From: Cellulomonas massiliensis JC225
GTDB lineage: Bacteria > Actinomycetota > Actinomycetes > Actinomycetales > Cellulomonadaceae
Reading direction: 5' to 3'
Length of the DNA: 34,611 nt
Assembly: GCF_000312005.1 (NCBI RefSeq)
Contig: NZ_HE978588.1
Coordinates: 1,798,705-1,833,315 of the forward strand
The notes below the pieces were generated by a model that did no database searches, was not told the DNA's origin, and worked only from the letters and a program-made list of their open reading frames with translations. The translations under genes and the position numbers were made by a program. Shown here piece after piece: positions 14,732-22,286 of this stretch; the stretch's first letter is position 1; the number at the start of each line of letters is the position of its first letter.

Positions 14732-16027
14732 TCAGCCGGCGTTCGCGGCGACCAGGTCGGACTGGAAGGTCGCCAGGTCACCGGCGCCGGTCGTGAACTT
14801 GCTGACCGCCTCCGAGATGGCGTTGAGCGTCGCGACCGGGGCCGCGGCGCCGTGCGCGAGGGACGAGACGATCGTGTCCTGACCGAACGACTCCATCGCG
14901 GACTGCTGGTAGGCCGAGAACTCCGACGGCTGGGCGTCCTTGCGGGCCGGGATCGAGCCCTTCGCCTTGTTGAACGCGATCTGGCCGTCGAGCGAGCTGA
15001 TCGTGTTCAGCCAGTTCTTCGTGCCGCCCGGGTGCTTGGAGCCCACCGGGAGGGTGAAGGAGTCGGCGAGGAAGTCGAACACGCCGTCGGTGCCGGGGAC
15101 CGGGAAGTAGATGTAGTCCGCCGGAGCCTGCTTCTTGGCCTCCTGGAACGCCGCCTCCGCCCAGTCGCCCATGACGTTGAAGCCGGCCTTGCCGTCGATG
15201 ACCTGCTGGGTCGCGTCGGGCCAGTCGAGACCGTCACGGTCGGTGTTCGTGTAGCTCATGAGCTTCTCGAAGTTCTCGAGCGCCTTCGTGACGTCCGCGC
15301 CGGCCCAGTCCGTCGACCCGTCCCACAGGCCGTTGTACTTGTCGGTGCCGAGCGAGCTCAGCAGGACCGTCTCGAACAGGTGGACCTGGGTCCACGTGGT
15401 CGCGATGGACAGCGCCGTCTTGCCGGACGCCTTCACCTTGTCGAGCGCCGTGAACCAGTCGTCCAGGGTCGCGTAGGTCGCCTTCGGGTCGAGGCCGGCG
15501 TCCTCGAGCACGCTCGGGTTCGCCCAGACCACGTTGGCCCGGTGGATGTTCGACGGGACCGAGTAGATCTTGCCGTCCACCGTGAGGCGGTCGACGAGGT
15601 CCTTCGGGAACGCGTCGCGCAGGCCGAACTCGTCGTACAGGTTCGAGACGTCCTCGAGCTGGCCGGCGTTGATGTAGTCGGTCAGCTCCGCGCCCGCGTG
15701 GGCCTGGAACGTGTCCGGCGGGTCCTGCGCCTGCAGCCGCGACTGCAGGAGCTCCTTGGCCGCCGAGCCGGCGCCACCGGCGATGGCGCCGTTGACGAAC
15801 TTCGTGTCGGGGTGCTGCTCCTCGAAGACCTGCACCAGGGCGTCGAGGCCGAGCTTCTCGGACCCGCTCGCCCACCAGGTGAAGACCTCGACCTCGCTGG
15901 CGTCGTCCCCGCCCGCGCCGCCGGTGCCGCTCGGCGTCTCGGGGTCGTTCGAGCTGCACGCGGCGAGCAGCAGGCTGCTCGCCGCGAGGCCCGCGACAAG
16001 CGCGGTGAGGGTGCGTCGTGTACGCAT
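14732..16027 (-). CDS. Sugar ABC transporter substrate-binding lipoprotein
   Basis: Lipoprotein of 431 residues that captures sugar outside the membrane for the permease pair encoded just downstream. The start at 16027 follows AGGAG; lipobox LLAAC places the lipid-bearing Cys at 24, followed by a Gly/Ser/Asp-rich tether. Conserved stretches (FTWWASGSEK, FVNGAIAGGAG, PPDTFQAHAG, SVPSNIHRANVVW, TWTQVHLFETVLL, GFNVMGDWAEAAF) match the glucose-type GtsA-like family. It is first in a three-gene operon and closely related to the orphan at 7850-9133. Differences concentrate in the tether and in scattered surface positions, while most ligand-site-like aromatic and acidic residues are shared, so the two probably bind the same or related sugars. 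The long leader contains repeats and a candidate promoter/operator. Confidence 0.92.
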   Translation of the reverse strand: MRTRRTLTALVAGLAASSLLLAACSSNDPETPSGTGGAGGDDASEVEVFTWWASGSEKLGLDALVQVFEEQHPDTKFVNGAIAGGAGSAAKELLQSRLQAQDPPDTFQAHAGAELTDYINAGQLEDVSNLYDEFGLRDAFPKDLVDRLTVDGKIYSVPSNIHRANVVWANPSVLEDAGLDPKATYATLDDWFTALDKVKASGKTALSIATTWTQVHLFETVLLSSLGTDKYNGLWDGSTDWAGADVTKALENFEKLMSYTNTDRDGLDWPDATQQVIDGKAGFNVMGDWAEAAFQEAKKQAPADYIYFPVPGTDGVFDFLADSFTLPVGSKHPGGTKNWLNTISSLDGQIAFNKAKGSIPARKDAQPSEFSAYQQSAMESFGQDTIVSSLAHGAAAPVATLNAISEAVSKFTTGAGDLATFQSDLVAANAG

Positions 16028-16063
16028 CGATGCTCCTACGTCGTCGTTGATCGTGGTGCCTGT

Positions 16064-16099
16064 CTCAGTGCTTGGCCCAGTGCTTGGCTCAGTGCTGCA
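16064..16099. repeat. Three tandem 12-nt imperfect repeats in the leader of the binding-protein operon
   Basis: CTCAGTGCTTGG (16064-16075), CCCAGTGCTTGG (16076-16087) and CTCAGTGCTGCA (16088-16099) lie head to tail, followed by degenerate CTGCTGCA-type copies to about 16120. They lie 37-72 bases upstream of the start codon, in the predicted untranslated leader. Their function is unknown. Confidence 0.75.
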
Positions 16100-16179
16100 T
16101 CACTGCTGCATGGCTGCTGCGCCACCCACTGACCGGTCGGTGCTGCCGGGCCGCTCCGCGAGGCCCGGTGTCCCGTCGA

Positions 16180-16196
16180 GGTCACGTGCCGTGACC
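16180..16196. promoter_or_regulatory. Inverted repeat in the leader of the binding-protein operon
   Basis: GGTCACG and CGTGACC form a perfect 7-bp inverted repeat with a 3-base spacer, about 20-35 bases downstream of the predicted start of transcription. A second inverted repeat, CCGGGCC/GGCCCGG, lies at 16146-16168. Either could be an operator or an RNA hairpin. Confidence 0.4.
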
Positions 16197-16221
16197 GGCC
16201 GGACCTCCTGTGACGTCGGCA

Positions 16222-16251
16222 AGACAACTCGTCGGCATGAGTTGGCGTCAA
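16222..16251 (-). promoter_or_regulatory. Candidate promoter with internal inverted repeat for the binding-protein/permease operon
   Basis: On the minus strand, TTGACG (16251-16246) is followed after 18 bases by TTGTCT (16227-16222). Between the two elements sits the inverted repeat CAACTC (16225-16230) and GAGTTG (16239-16244), where a bound repressor would block RNA polymerase. The -10 match is weak. The predicted leader is about 190 nt. Confidence 0.4.
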
Positions 16252-16500
16252 GAAATGAACCCAAGAGCAACCGAATCGTGACCTCTGTCCAGGTCCTTCG
16301 TCCGCCGGGTCACCCGAACGGCCGTGTGAGGATCGCGCGCGAGGTCCACGAGCGCGACGAAACCGGCAGAACGGGACGTCTCGGCAGGCCAGCACGCCAC
16401 CGCTCGCCGCCGGCTCGGGGTCGTCGCGGGAGCGCGACCCGCCCGTCCCGGTGACGCCCGCGGCTCCCCGCGCGCACGGCGCGGGGGTCCGTGGCGGCCG
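16252..16500. other. Remainder of the divergent intergenic region
   Basis: I see no gene or clear regulatory structure here. It separates the minus-strand transport operon from the leaderless ROK operon and may hold upstream regulator contacts. Confidence 0.4.
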
Positions 16501-16505
16501 CTGTG

Positions 16506-16511
16506 TATCCT
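16506..16511 (+). promoter_or_regulatory. -10 element of a leaderless promoter for the ROK operon
   Basis: TATCCT ends 6 bases before the GTG start at 16518, so transcription would start at or next to the start codon. No Shine-Dalgarno sequence is present, which agrees with a leaderless mRNA. Confidence 0.55.
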
Positions 16512-16517
16512 GCGCGC

Positions 16518-17690
16518 GTGGGCGAAGACCGGGTCACCCCGGGCTCGCAAACTTCACTACGTGAAGCCAACCGGGCGCGGATCGTCAACGCCGTCCAGCA
16601 GCGTGGCTCCCTCACGCAGGTCGAGCTGGCCGGCGTCACCGGGCTGTCCCCGGCCACCGTCTCCAACATCGTCAGCGAGCTGACGGCCTCCGGCGTCCTG
16701 CACACGTCGCCGACGACGCGGTCCGGCCGCCGGGCCCAGCAGGTGACCCTCGCGCGCAGCACCGGCCTGGTGGCGGGCATGCACTTCGGCGCCCGCGTGC
16801 TGCGCGTCGCCGTCTCGGACACCGCGCACACGATCGTCGCCGAGCAGCGGCTCCCGCTCGCGTCCGACCACCGCGCCGACGCCGGGCTCGAGCGCGCGGC
16901 GATCCTGCTGGAGGAGATGGTCGCGTCCGTGGGTGCCTCGACGAGCGAGCTGCTCGCGGTCGGGGTGGGCGTCCCCGCGCCGGTCGACGTGCGCACCGGG
17001 CAGGTCTCGACCCGCGGCCTGCTGCGCGGGTGGGACGGTGCCTCCGTCCCCGAGCTGCTGGGGCGCCGGCTCGGCGTGCCGGTCCGGGTCGACAACGACG
17101 CCAACCTGGGGGCGCTCGCCGAGGTCAGGCTCGGCGCGGCGCGCGGCCGGCGGGAGGTCGTCTACGTGCACGCGGCGTACGGCGTCGGCGGCGCCCTCGT
17201 GCTCGACGGGCAGGTCTACCGCGGGCGCGCCGGTGCGGCGGGCGAGATCGGGCACGTCAGCGTCGACGAGCACGGACCGGTGTGTCGCTGCGGCAGCCGC
17301 GGCTGCGTCGAGGTCTTCGTCGGCGCCCCCGCCGTGCTGGAGACGCTGCGCACGAGCCACGGCCACCTCACGCTGCGCGACGTCGTCCAGCTCGCCGTCG
17401 AGGGCGACCCGGGGTGCCGGCGCGTCGTCACCGACGCCGGACGCCAGCTCGGCCTGGCGGTCGCGAGCGTCTGCAACCTGCTGGACCCGGAGGTCGTCGT
17501 CGTGGGCGGCGAGCTGGCCGGCGCGGGCGAGGTCCTGCTCGAGCCTCTGCGGGCCACGGTCGTCGAGCGCACGTTCCAGCGCACGGGCGGCCCGGCCGAG
17601 GTCGTGGCGGGCGAGCTGGGCACGAGCGCCGAGCTGCGGGGCGCGCTCGCGCTCGCGCTCGACCAGGTGGGCGTGGGAGGACGGGCATGA
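16518..17690 (+). CDS. ROK-family transcriptional regulator (XylR/NagC type)
   Basis: Regulator of 390 residues. GTG 16518 is chosen because a -10 hexamer lies 6 bases upstream; an ATG at 16491 would lie upstream of the -10 box. The N-terminus carries a winged helix-turn-helix (SLTQVELAGVTGLSPATVSN). The ROK sugar-kinase-like domain follows, with VGVGVPAPVD, VRVDNDANLGALAE, a glycine-rich segment at YGVGGALVLDG, and the zinc-binding CRCGSRGCVEVF preceded by GEIGHVSVD. ROK repressors normally release DNA on binding a sugar or sugar phosphate. Position at the head of an operon with a XylF-like binding protein, an ATPase and a XylH-like permease, overlapping the next gene by 4 nt (ATGA), suggests it controls that uptake system and perhaps the divergent transport operon. 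Xylose as effector is an inference. Confidence 0.9.
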   Translation: MGEDRVTPGSQTSLREANRARIVNAVQQRGSLTQVELAGVTGLSPATVSNIVSELTASGVLHTSPTTRSGRRAQQVTLARSTGLVAGMHFGARVLRVAVSDTAHTIVAEQRLPLASDHRADAGLERAAILLEEMVASVGASTSELLAVGVGVPAPVDVRTGQVSTRGLLRGWDGASVPELLGRRLGVPVRVDNDANLGALAEVRLGAARGRREVVYVHAAYGVGGALVLDGQVYRGRAGAAGEIGHVSVDEHGPVCRCGSRGCVEVFVGAPAVLETLRTSHGHLTLRDVVQLAVEGDPGCRRVVTDAGRQLGLAVASVCNLLDPEVVVVGGELAGAGEVLLEPLRATVVERTFQRTGGPAEVVAGELGTSAELRGALALALDQVGVGGRA

Positions 17691-18820
17691 GGCCTCGGCA
17701 CGCGACCGGCGCGGCGGCGCGCACCCGTCCGCCCCTCGCGCGGGCGCTGCGCCTGGCCGCGGGCGTCCTCGCGCTCGGGCTGCTCGCGGGGGCGTGCGCC
17801 GCCCCCGTGGAGCCCGTCGCACCGTCCCAGGACGTCATCGCGCTGCTGCTGCCGGAGTCGAAGGCCGCGCGCTACGAGAGCGTCGACCGCCCGTCGTTCG
17901 AGCAGACCGTGGCGCGGCGGTGCCCCGACTGCCGGGTGCTGTACGCCAACGCCGACCAGGACGCGGCCCGCCAGCAGCAGCAGGCCGAGTCGGCCCTCAC
18001 GCAGGGTGCCGGCGTGCTGGTCCTCGACGCGGTCGACGCGGCCGCCGCCGTGAGCATCGTCGAGCAGGCGAAGCGGCGAGGCGTGCCCGTCATCGCGTAC
18101 GACCGGTTCATCGCCGACGCGCCGCTCGACTACTTCGTCGGCACCGACGGCGAGCGGGTCGGCCAGGTGCAGGGGGAGGCGCTGCTGCGCGAGCTCGCGC
18201 TGCGCCGCACGGGCCCGGACGACCCGCCCGACGGGCTCCTCGTCGTGAACGGCTCGCCGACCGACCCGAACTCCGCGCGCTTCCGGCTCGGCCTCGACGC
18301 CGCGCTCGCGGGTGCGCCCGTCGAGGTGCTCGCGTCCTACGACACCCCGGACTGGAGCCCCGACAAGGCGCAGGCCTGGGTGAGCGACCAGCTCATCCAG
18401 TACGGCCGGCGCGTCGCCGCGGTGTACGCCGCGAACGACGGCACGGCCGGCGGGGCTATCTCCGCGATGCGCGCGGCGGGCTTCGACCCGGTCGCGCCCG
18501 TCACCGGGCAGGACGCCGAGCTGGCGGCGATCCAGCGGATCGTCCGCGGCGAGCAGACGATGACCGTCTACCGTTCGCTGTCGGAGCAGGGCCGCAGCGC
18601 CGCTGAGCTGGCCGTGCTCGTCGTCCACGGCGCCCGGCCGCCGCTCACCGCGACCATCGACGGCGTGCCGGCGCTGCTGCTGACCGTCGTCCCCGTCGAC
18701 ATCACCAACGTGCGCCGCGTCATCGTCGACGGCGGCGTCTACACGACCGAGGAGATCTGCGTGGAGCCCTACCGGCAGGCGTGCGTCGACGCGGGGCTCC
18801 TCGAGGAGGGCACCGGATGA
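17687..18820 (+). CDS. xylF: D-xylose-type ABC transporter substrate-binding lipoprotein
   Basis: Lipoprotein of 377 residues, periplasmic-binding-protein-4 fold (ribose/xylose group). ATG 17687 overlaps the ROK stop codon (ATGA) and is preceded by GGAGG. The signal peptide ends in lipobox LAGAC (Cys37). XylF-like features are LLLPESKAARYESVD near the N-terminus, VIAYDRFI, YFVGTDGERVGQVQG, LVVNGSPTDPNSARF, AVYAANDGTAGGAI and VTGQDAELAAIQRIVRGEQT. The family binds D-xylose or related monosaccharides and hands them to a CUT2 permease. The next gene overlaps by 4 nt. Xylose is the best guess from the NGSPTDPN and TGQDAE motifs; ribose or another pentose is not excluded. Confidence 0.85.
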   Translation: MRPRHATGAAARTRPPLARALRLAAGVLALGLLAGACAAPVEPVAPSQDVIALLLPESKAARYESVDRPSFEQTVARRCPDCRVLYANADQDAARQQQQAESALTQGAGVLVLDAVDAAAAVSIVEQAKRRGVPVIAYDRFIADAPLDYFVGTDGERVGQVQGEALLRELALRRTGPDDPPDGLLVVNGSPTDPNSARFRLGLDAALAGAPVEVLASYDTPDWSPDKAQAWVSDQLIQYGRRVAAVYAANDGTAGGAISAMRAAGFDPVAPVTGQDAELAAIQRIVRGEQTMTVYRSLSEQGRSAAELAVLVVHGARPPLTATIDGVPALLLTVVPVDITNVRRVIVDGGVYTTEEICVEPYRQACVDAGLLEEGTG

Positions 18821-19572
18821 GCACCCCCCCGTCCCGCCCGGCACGCACGCCGGTGCTCTCGCTGCGCGGCGTCTCGAAGAGCTTCGGCGCGGCCCGCGCC
18901 CTCGTCGACGTGGACCTCGACGTGCACCGGCACGAGGTCGTGGCCGTCGTCGGCGACACCGGCGCGGGCAAGTCGACGCTCGTCGGCGTCCTGTCCGGCG
19001 CGCTCGCGCCCGAGTCGGGCACGGTGGAGGTGGACGGCCGTCCCGTCACGCTGAGCGACCCGGCCACCGCGCGGGGGCTCGGCATCGCCGCCGTGTTCCA
19101 GGACCTCGCGCTGTGCGCGAACCTCGACGTCGTCGAGAACCTGTTCCTGGGCCAGGAGCCCGTGCGCGGGCCGCTGCTCGACGAGGTCGCGATGGAGCGG
19201 GAGTCGTGGCGCCTGCTCGGCCAGCTGGCCGCCCGCGTCCCGTCCGTCCGCGTGCCCGTCTCGGCGCTCTCCTCCGGCCAGCGGCGGTCGGTCGCGATTG
19301 CCCGTGCGCTGCTCGGCGAGCCGCGCGTGATCCTCCTCGACGAGCCCACCGCCTCGCTCGGGCTCACCCAGGTCGCCGAGTTCCTGACCCTCGTCGAGCG
19401 GCTGCGCGAGCGCGGCCACGCGGTGCTCGTCACCAGCCACTCGCTGTCGGACCTGCAGGCGGTGGCCGACCGGATCGTCGTGCTGCGGCTCGGCCGGACG
19501 AACGGCGAGTTCGACGCCGACCGCGTCACCTACGAGGACCTGCTGGCCGCCGTCACGGGGGTCGCCCGGTGA
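18817..19572 (+). CDS. xylG: Sugar ABC transporter ATP-binding protein, single nucleotide-binding domain
   Basis: Cytoplasmic ATPase of 251 residues that powers the adjacent permease. ATG 18817 overlaps the binding-protein stop codon and has GAGGAGGG upstream. It has Walker A GDTGAGKST, a Q-loop in AAVFQDLAL, signature LSSGQ (canonical LSGGQ or LSVGQ), Walker B VILLDEPTASLG and the H-loop His in VLVTSHS. All catalytic motifs are present, so it should be active. Escherichia coli XylG has two fused ATPase domains (about 500 residues); this one has a single domain, as in FrcA-type systems, so a homodimer is expected. The downstream permease overlaps by 4 nt (GTGA). The symbol is given by context only. 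Confidence 0.85.
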   Translation: MSTPPSRPARTPVLSLRGVSKSFGAARALVDVDLDVHRHEVVAVVGDTGAGKSTLVGVLSGALAPESGTVEVDGRPVTLSDPATARGLGIAAVFQDLALCANLDVVENLFLGQEPVRGPLLDEVAMERESWRLLGQLAARVPSVRVPVSALSSGQRRSVAIARALLGEPRVILLDEPTASLGLTQVAEFLTLVERLRERGHAVLVTSHSLSDLQAVADRIVVLRLGRTNGEFDADRVTYEDLLAAVTGVAR

Positions 19573-20765
19573 GCGTCCAGGCCCGGACGCGGGTGCCGGC
19601 GGACGAGGGCGCGGCCGGGGTGTGGTCGCGCCTGCGCACGGGGGAGACCGGACCCCTGCCGCTGGCCGGCGTGCTGGTGCTCATCGGCCTGGTCTTCCAG
19701 GTGCTGAACCCGGCGTTCCTCTCGGCGGACAACCTCGTCAACCTCACCCAGCAGTCCGCCGCGACGGGTGTCATCGCGCTCGGCGTCGTGCTCACGCTGC
19801 ACCTCGGCCAGGTCGACCTGTCGGTCGGCGCGGTCTCGGGGCTCGCGGCGGCCGTCGTCGCGGTCGGCTCCGTGCGCGCAGGGTGGCCGCTCGTCGTCGC
19901 GGTCCTCGCCGCGCTCGCGGTCGGGGTGCTCGTGGGGCTGCTGTACGGCTCCGTGCACGCCCGCATCGGCGTGCCGTCGTTCGTGTTCACGCTCGCCGGC
20001 CTGCTCGTGGTGACCGGGCTCCAGCTGCGCGTCCTGGGCCGCACCGGCTCGGTGAACCTGCCGTTCCAGGCGTGGCTCGTCGAGTTCTGCCAGACGGCGT
20101 TCCTGCCCGCCGCCGTGTCGTGGCTGCTCGTGGCCGCCGTCGTCGTGGTCTACGCGCTGGTCCGCGTGCGCGACCGGGCCCGGAGGGTGCGGGCCGACCT
20201 GGCCGCGCCGTCGTGGGCCGACGTCGGGCTGCGCGTCGGCGCGCTGGCGGTGGTGCTCGCTGTCGCCGTCGCCTACCTCGGCCTCGACCGGGGCGTCGGG
20301 GCGATGTTCGCGCTCTTCGTCGGGCTCGTCGTCCTGTGCGACGTCGCCCTGCGCCGCACGCGCTGGGGCCGGTTCGTCCGCGCCGTGGGCGGCGACGCCG
20401 AGGCGGCGCGGCGCGCGGGCGTGCCGCTGCGCCGGGTGTTCGTCACCGTCTTCGTGGCGTGCTCGACGCTCGCGGCGCTCGGCGGCGTGCTGGCGGCGGG
20501 GCGCCTCGCCGCGGCGAACCAGGCCAGCGGCGCCGTCGACGTCACGCTGACCGCGATCGCGGCGGCGGTGATCGGGGGGACGAGCATCTACGGCGGGCGC
20601 GGCTCCGCCTGGTCCGCGCTGCTCGGGATCCTCGTGATCCAGTCGATCTCGACCGGGCTGACGCTGCTGACGCTCGACCAGTCGGTGCGGCTCGTCGTCA
20701 CGGGGCTCGTCCTGGCCGGCGCCGTGGTGCTCGGCGCGCTGCAGCGGCGCGCCCGGGAGTCCTGA
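19569..20765 (+). CDS. xylH: Sugar ABC transporter permease, XylH/CUT2 type
   Basis: Membrane protein of 398 residues in the BPD_transp_2 (RbsC/XylH) family. GTG 19569 overlaps the ATPase stop. About ten hydrophobic segments are visible, starting at PLAGVLVLIGLVFQVL. Family landmarks are NLVNLTQQSA, GVVLTLHLGQVDLSVGAVSGL, RFVRAVGGDAEAARRAGV (the cytoplasmic ATPase-contact loop) and AVIGGTSIYGGRGSAW. A charged stretch (RVRDRARRVRADLAAPSW) between mid-protein segments is typical of the longer XylH proteins. It is the last gene of the operon; 31 bases separate it from the convergent VOC gene and I see no strong terminator there. Confidence 0.88.
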   Translation: MSVQARTRVPADEGAAGVWSRLRTGETGPLPLAGVLVLIGLVFQVLNPAFLSADNLVNLTQQSAATGVIALGVVLTLHLGQVDLSVGAVSGLAAAVVAVGSVRAGWPLVVAVLAALAVGVLVGLLYGSVHARIGVPSFVFTLAGLLVVTGLQLRVLGRTGSVNLPFQAWLVEFCQTAFLPAAVSWLLVAAVVVVYALVRVRDRARRVRADLAAPSWADVGLRVGALAVVLAVAVAYLGLDRGVGAMFALFVGLVVLCDVALRRTRWGRFVRAVGGDAEAARRAGVPLRRVFVTVFVACSTLAALGGVLAAGRLAAANQASGAVDVTLTAIAAAVIGGTSIYGGRGSAWSALLGILVIQSISTGLTLLTLDQSVRLVVTGLVLAGAVVLGALQRRARES

Positions 20766-20796
20766 CCCCGGGGCGCCGCCGCGCGTGCGGACCGCG

Positions 20797-21282
20797 TCAC
20801 TCGCCGCGGTAGGCCGCCTCGAGCGCCGCGATGTCGAGCTTGGTCTGGCTCAGCATCGCGGCCGTCGCCCGGGCGTGCGCCGCCGGGTCGTCCCCGGACC
20901 CGAACAGCAGGTCACCGAGGTGCGCCGGGACCACCTGCCAGGAGAGGCCGAAGCGGTCCGTGAGCCAGCCGCACGCGACCTCGCGGCCGCCGCCGGCGAG
21001 CAGCGCGTCCCAGTACCGGTCGATCTCCTCCTGGTCGGCGCACTCGACGACGAACGAGAACGCCGCGTCCAGCTTTTGCGACGGCCCCGCGGAGATCGCC
21101 TCGACGAGCTGGCCGTCGAGCTCGTAGCGCACGATGAACGGCGCGCCCTCGGTCGTCCCCGGGACGCCGGCCGGTGCCTCGACCACCGACAGGATCCGCG
21201 ATCTCGGGAAGATCGAGACGTAGAACTCGGCCGCCTCGAGCGCGTTGTCGTCGTACCACAGGTGCGGGTGGATGATGCCCAT
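20797..21282 (-). CDS. VOC-family protein (PhnB-like)
   Basis: Cytoplasmic protein of 161 residues with the PhnB/3-demethylubiquinone-methyltransferase-like glyoxalase fold. It has HPHLWYDDNALEAAEFYVSI at the N-terminus, FIVRYELDGQ and AISAG in the middle, FSFVVECADQEEIDRYWDAL, then CGWLTDRFGLSWQVVP. The family is named for a methyltransferase similarity but most members have no known reaction. The start at 21282 is preceded by GAGGAG. It lies 33 bases after an SRPBCC gene, itself overlapping an ArsR gene. This trio recurs in actinobacteria, probably as one operon. A specific substrate cannot be assigned. Confidence 0.88.
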   Translation of the reverse strand: MGIIHPHLWYDDNALEAAEFYVSIFPRSRILSVVEAPAGVPGTTEGAPFIVRYELDGQLVEAISAGPSQKLDAAFSFVVECADQEEIDRYWDALLAGGGREVACGWLTDRFGLSWQVVPAHLGDLLFGSGDDPAAHARATAAMLSQTKLDIAALEAAYRGE

Positions 21283-21315
21283 CGTCGGCTCCTCGTCTCG
21301 CTCGTGGACGCCGGC

Positions 21316-21786
21316 TCAGCCGGCGACGATCGTGTCGAGCCGCGCGTACCCCTGCGTCAGCCCCGTCTCCATCCCGGAGCTGACCATGCCGTCGCGCGCC
21401 TCGAGCGAGGGGTAGACGGCGTGGGTGCGCAGCCGCGTGCGGCCGCCGAGGTCCTCGAACCGCAGCGTCTCGACGGAGACGACGTCGGGGAAGCCGAGGA
21501 ACTCGAAGGTCTGGATGGCCAGCTCGTTCTCGCGGACGGTGTGGAACGTGCCCCGGAAGACGTACGTCTCCTGCTCGGCACCCGTCTGCGCGAACTCCCA
21601 GGAGCCGCCGGAGCGGAAGTCCCAGGCGCGCATGTCGGTCTCGTAGCCGTCGGGGCCCATCCAGCGGGCGACGAGCGCCGGGTCGCGGTGCGCCGCGAAC
21701 ACGGCGGCGACCGGTGCGTCGAACTCGCGGGTGATGTCGATGAACGGGACGCCCTCGGGCGCCTCGATCTGCACGGGGTTGCTCAT
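21316..21786 (-). CDS. SRPBCC/AHSA1-domain protein
   Basis: Protein of 156 residues with the START-like helix-grip fold (activator of Hsp90 ATPase homologue 1 family). Visible features are FIDITREFDAPVAAVFAAHR, WMGPDGYETDMRAWDFRSGG, ETYVFRGTFHTV and TRLRTHAVYP. The fold forms a deep hydrophobic pocket and family members bind small ligands, but no function is established for this group. Its ATG at 21786 overlaps the ArsR stop by 4 nt (ATGA), so it is translationally coupled to that regulator, whose likely target it is. Confidence 0.88.
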   Translation of the reverse strand: MSNPVQIEAPEGVPFIDITREFDAPVAAVFAAHRDPALVARWMGPDGYETDMRAWDFRSGGSWEFAQTGAEQETYVFRGTFHTVRENELAIQTFEFLGFPDVVSVETLRFEDLGGRTRLRTHAVYPSLEARDGMVSSGMETGLTQGYARLDTIVAG

Positions 21787-22208
21787 GGTGCGTCCTCCTG
21801 CGGGTCGGCCCCCGCGGCGTCGGTGCCGTGGGCGGTGGCGGTGCGGTGGTCCGGACCGGGTGCCTCGGCGAGCACGGCGTCGAGGGCGCGGAACCGGCGT
21901 TCGTGGACCAGCCGGTAGCGGTCGATCCACGCGGTGAGCTCCTCGAGCGCCTCCGGCACGAGGTGGACGGGCCGGCGCTGGGCGTCGCGCGAGCGCGTGA
22001 CGAGCCCGGCGTGCTCGAGCACCCCGACGTGCCGGGAGACGGCCTGGAGCGTGATGTCGAACGGCGCGGCGAGGTCCCCGACCGTGGCGGGCCCCCGGCT
22101 CAGCCGGGCGACGATCGCCCGCCGGACCGGGTCCCCGAGGGCGACGAACGCCCGGTCCAGGCGCGCGCTCGTCGCGAGGTCCCGCTCGGGCTGCGACGAC
22201 GCGTCCAC
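21783..22208 (-). CDS. ArsR-family winged-helix repressor
   Basis: Regulator of 141 residues. The helix-turn-helix core (ALGDPVRRAIVARLSRGPAT, then DLAAPFDITLQAVSRHVGVL, then AGLVTRSRDAQRR) matches the ArsR branch paired with AHSA1-type genes (SdpR-like). There is no metal-binding CxC in the recognition helix, so it is probably not a metal sensor. A His/acid-rich tail follows. The start is GTG 22208 with no Shine-Dalgarno; AACGGT lies 6 bases upstream, which suggests a leaderless transcript. Two tandem 16-bp repeats overlap the promoter and are the likely autoregulatory operator. First gene of the ArsR-SRPBCC-VOC operon. Confidence 0.9.
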   Translation of the reverse strand: MDASSQPERDLATSARLDRAFVALGDPVRRAIVARLSRGPATVGDLAAPFDITLQAVSRHVGVLEHAGLVTRSRDAQRRPVHLVPEALEELTAWIDRYRLVHERRFRALDAVLAEAPGPDHRTATAHGTDAAGADPQEDAP

Positions 22209-22211
22209 TCG

Positions 22212-22243
22212 TCAACCGTTCTGTTGTTCAACCGATCTGTTGA
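22212..22243. promoter_or_regulatory. Two tandem 16-bp repeats over the arsR-type promoter (probable operator)
   Basis: TCAACCGTTCTGTTGT (22212-22227) and TCAACCGATCTGTTGA (22228-22243) are head-to-tail with two mismatches. Each contains an inverted repeat CAAC..GTTG. On the minus strand they cover a candidate -10 AACGGT (22220-22215) and most of a candidate -35 TTCAAC (22244-22239). Confidence 0.65.
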
Positions 22244-22286
22244 ATACGAACGTACGCCCCGCAAGCACGGTGCGCAAGGGGTGGGG

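Noticed and set aside
21783..22215. SRPBCC protein with a long N-terminal extension reading through the ArsR region
   Set aside because: The extension is an out-of-frame translation of the ArsR gene; the SRPBCC ATG at 21786 overlaps the ArsR stop in the usual ATGA arrangement.
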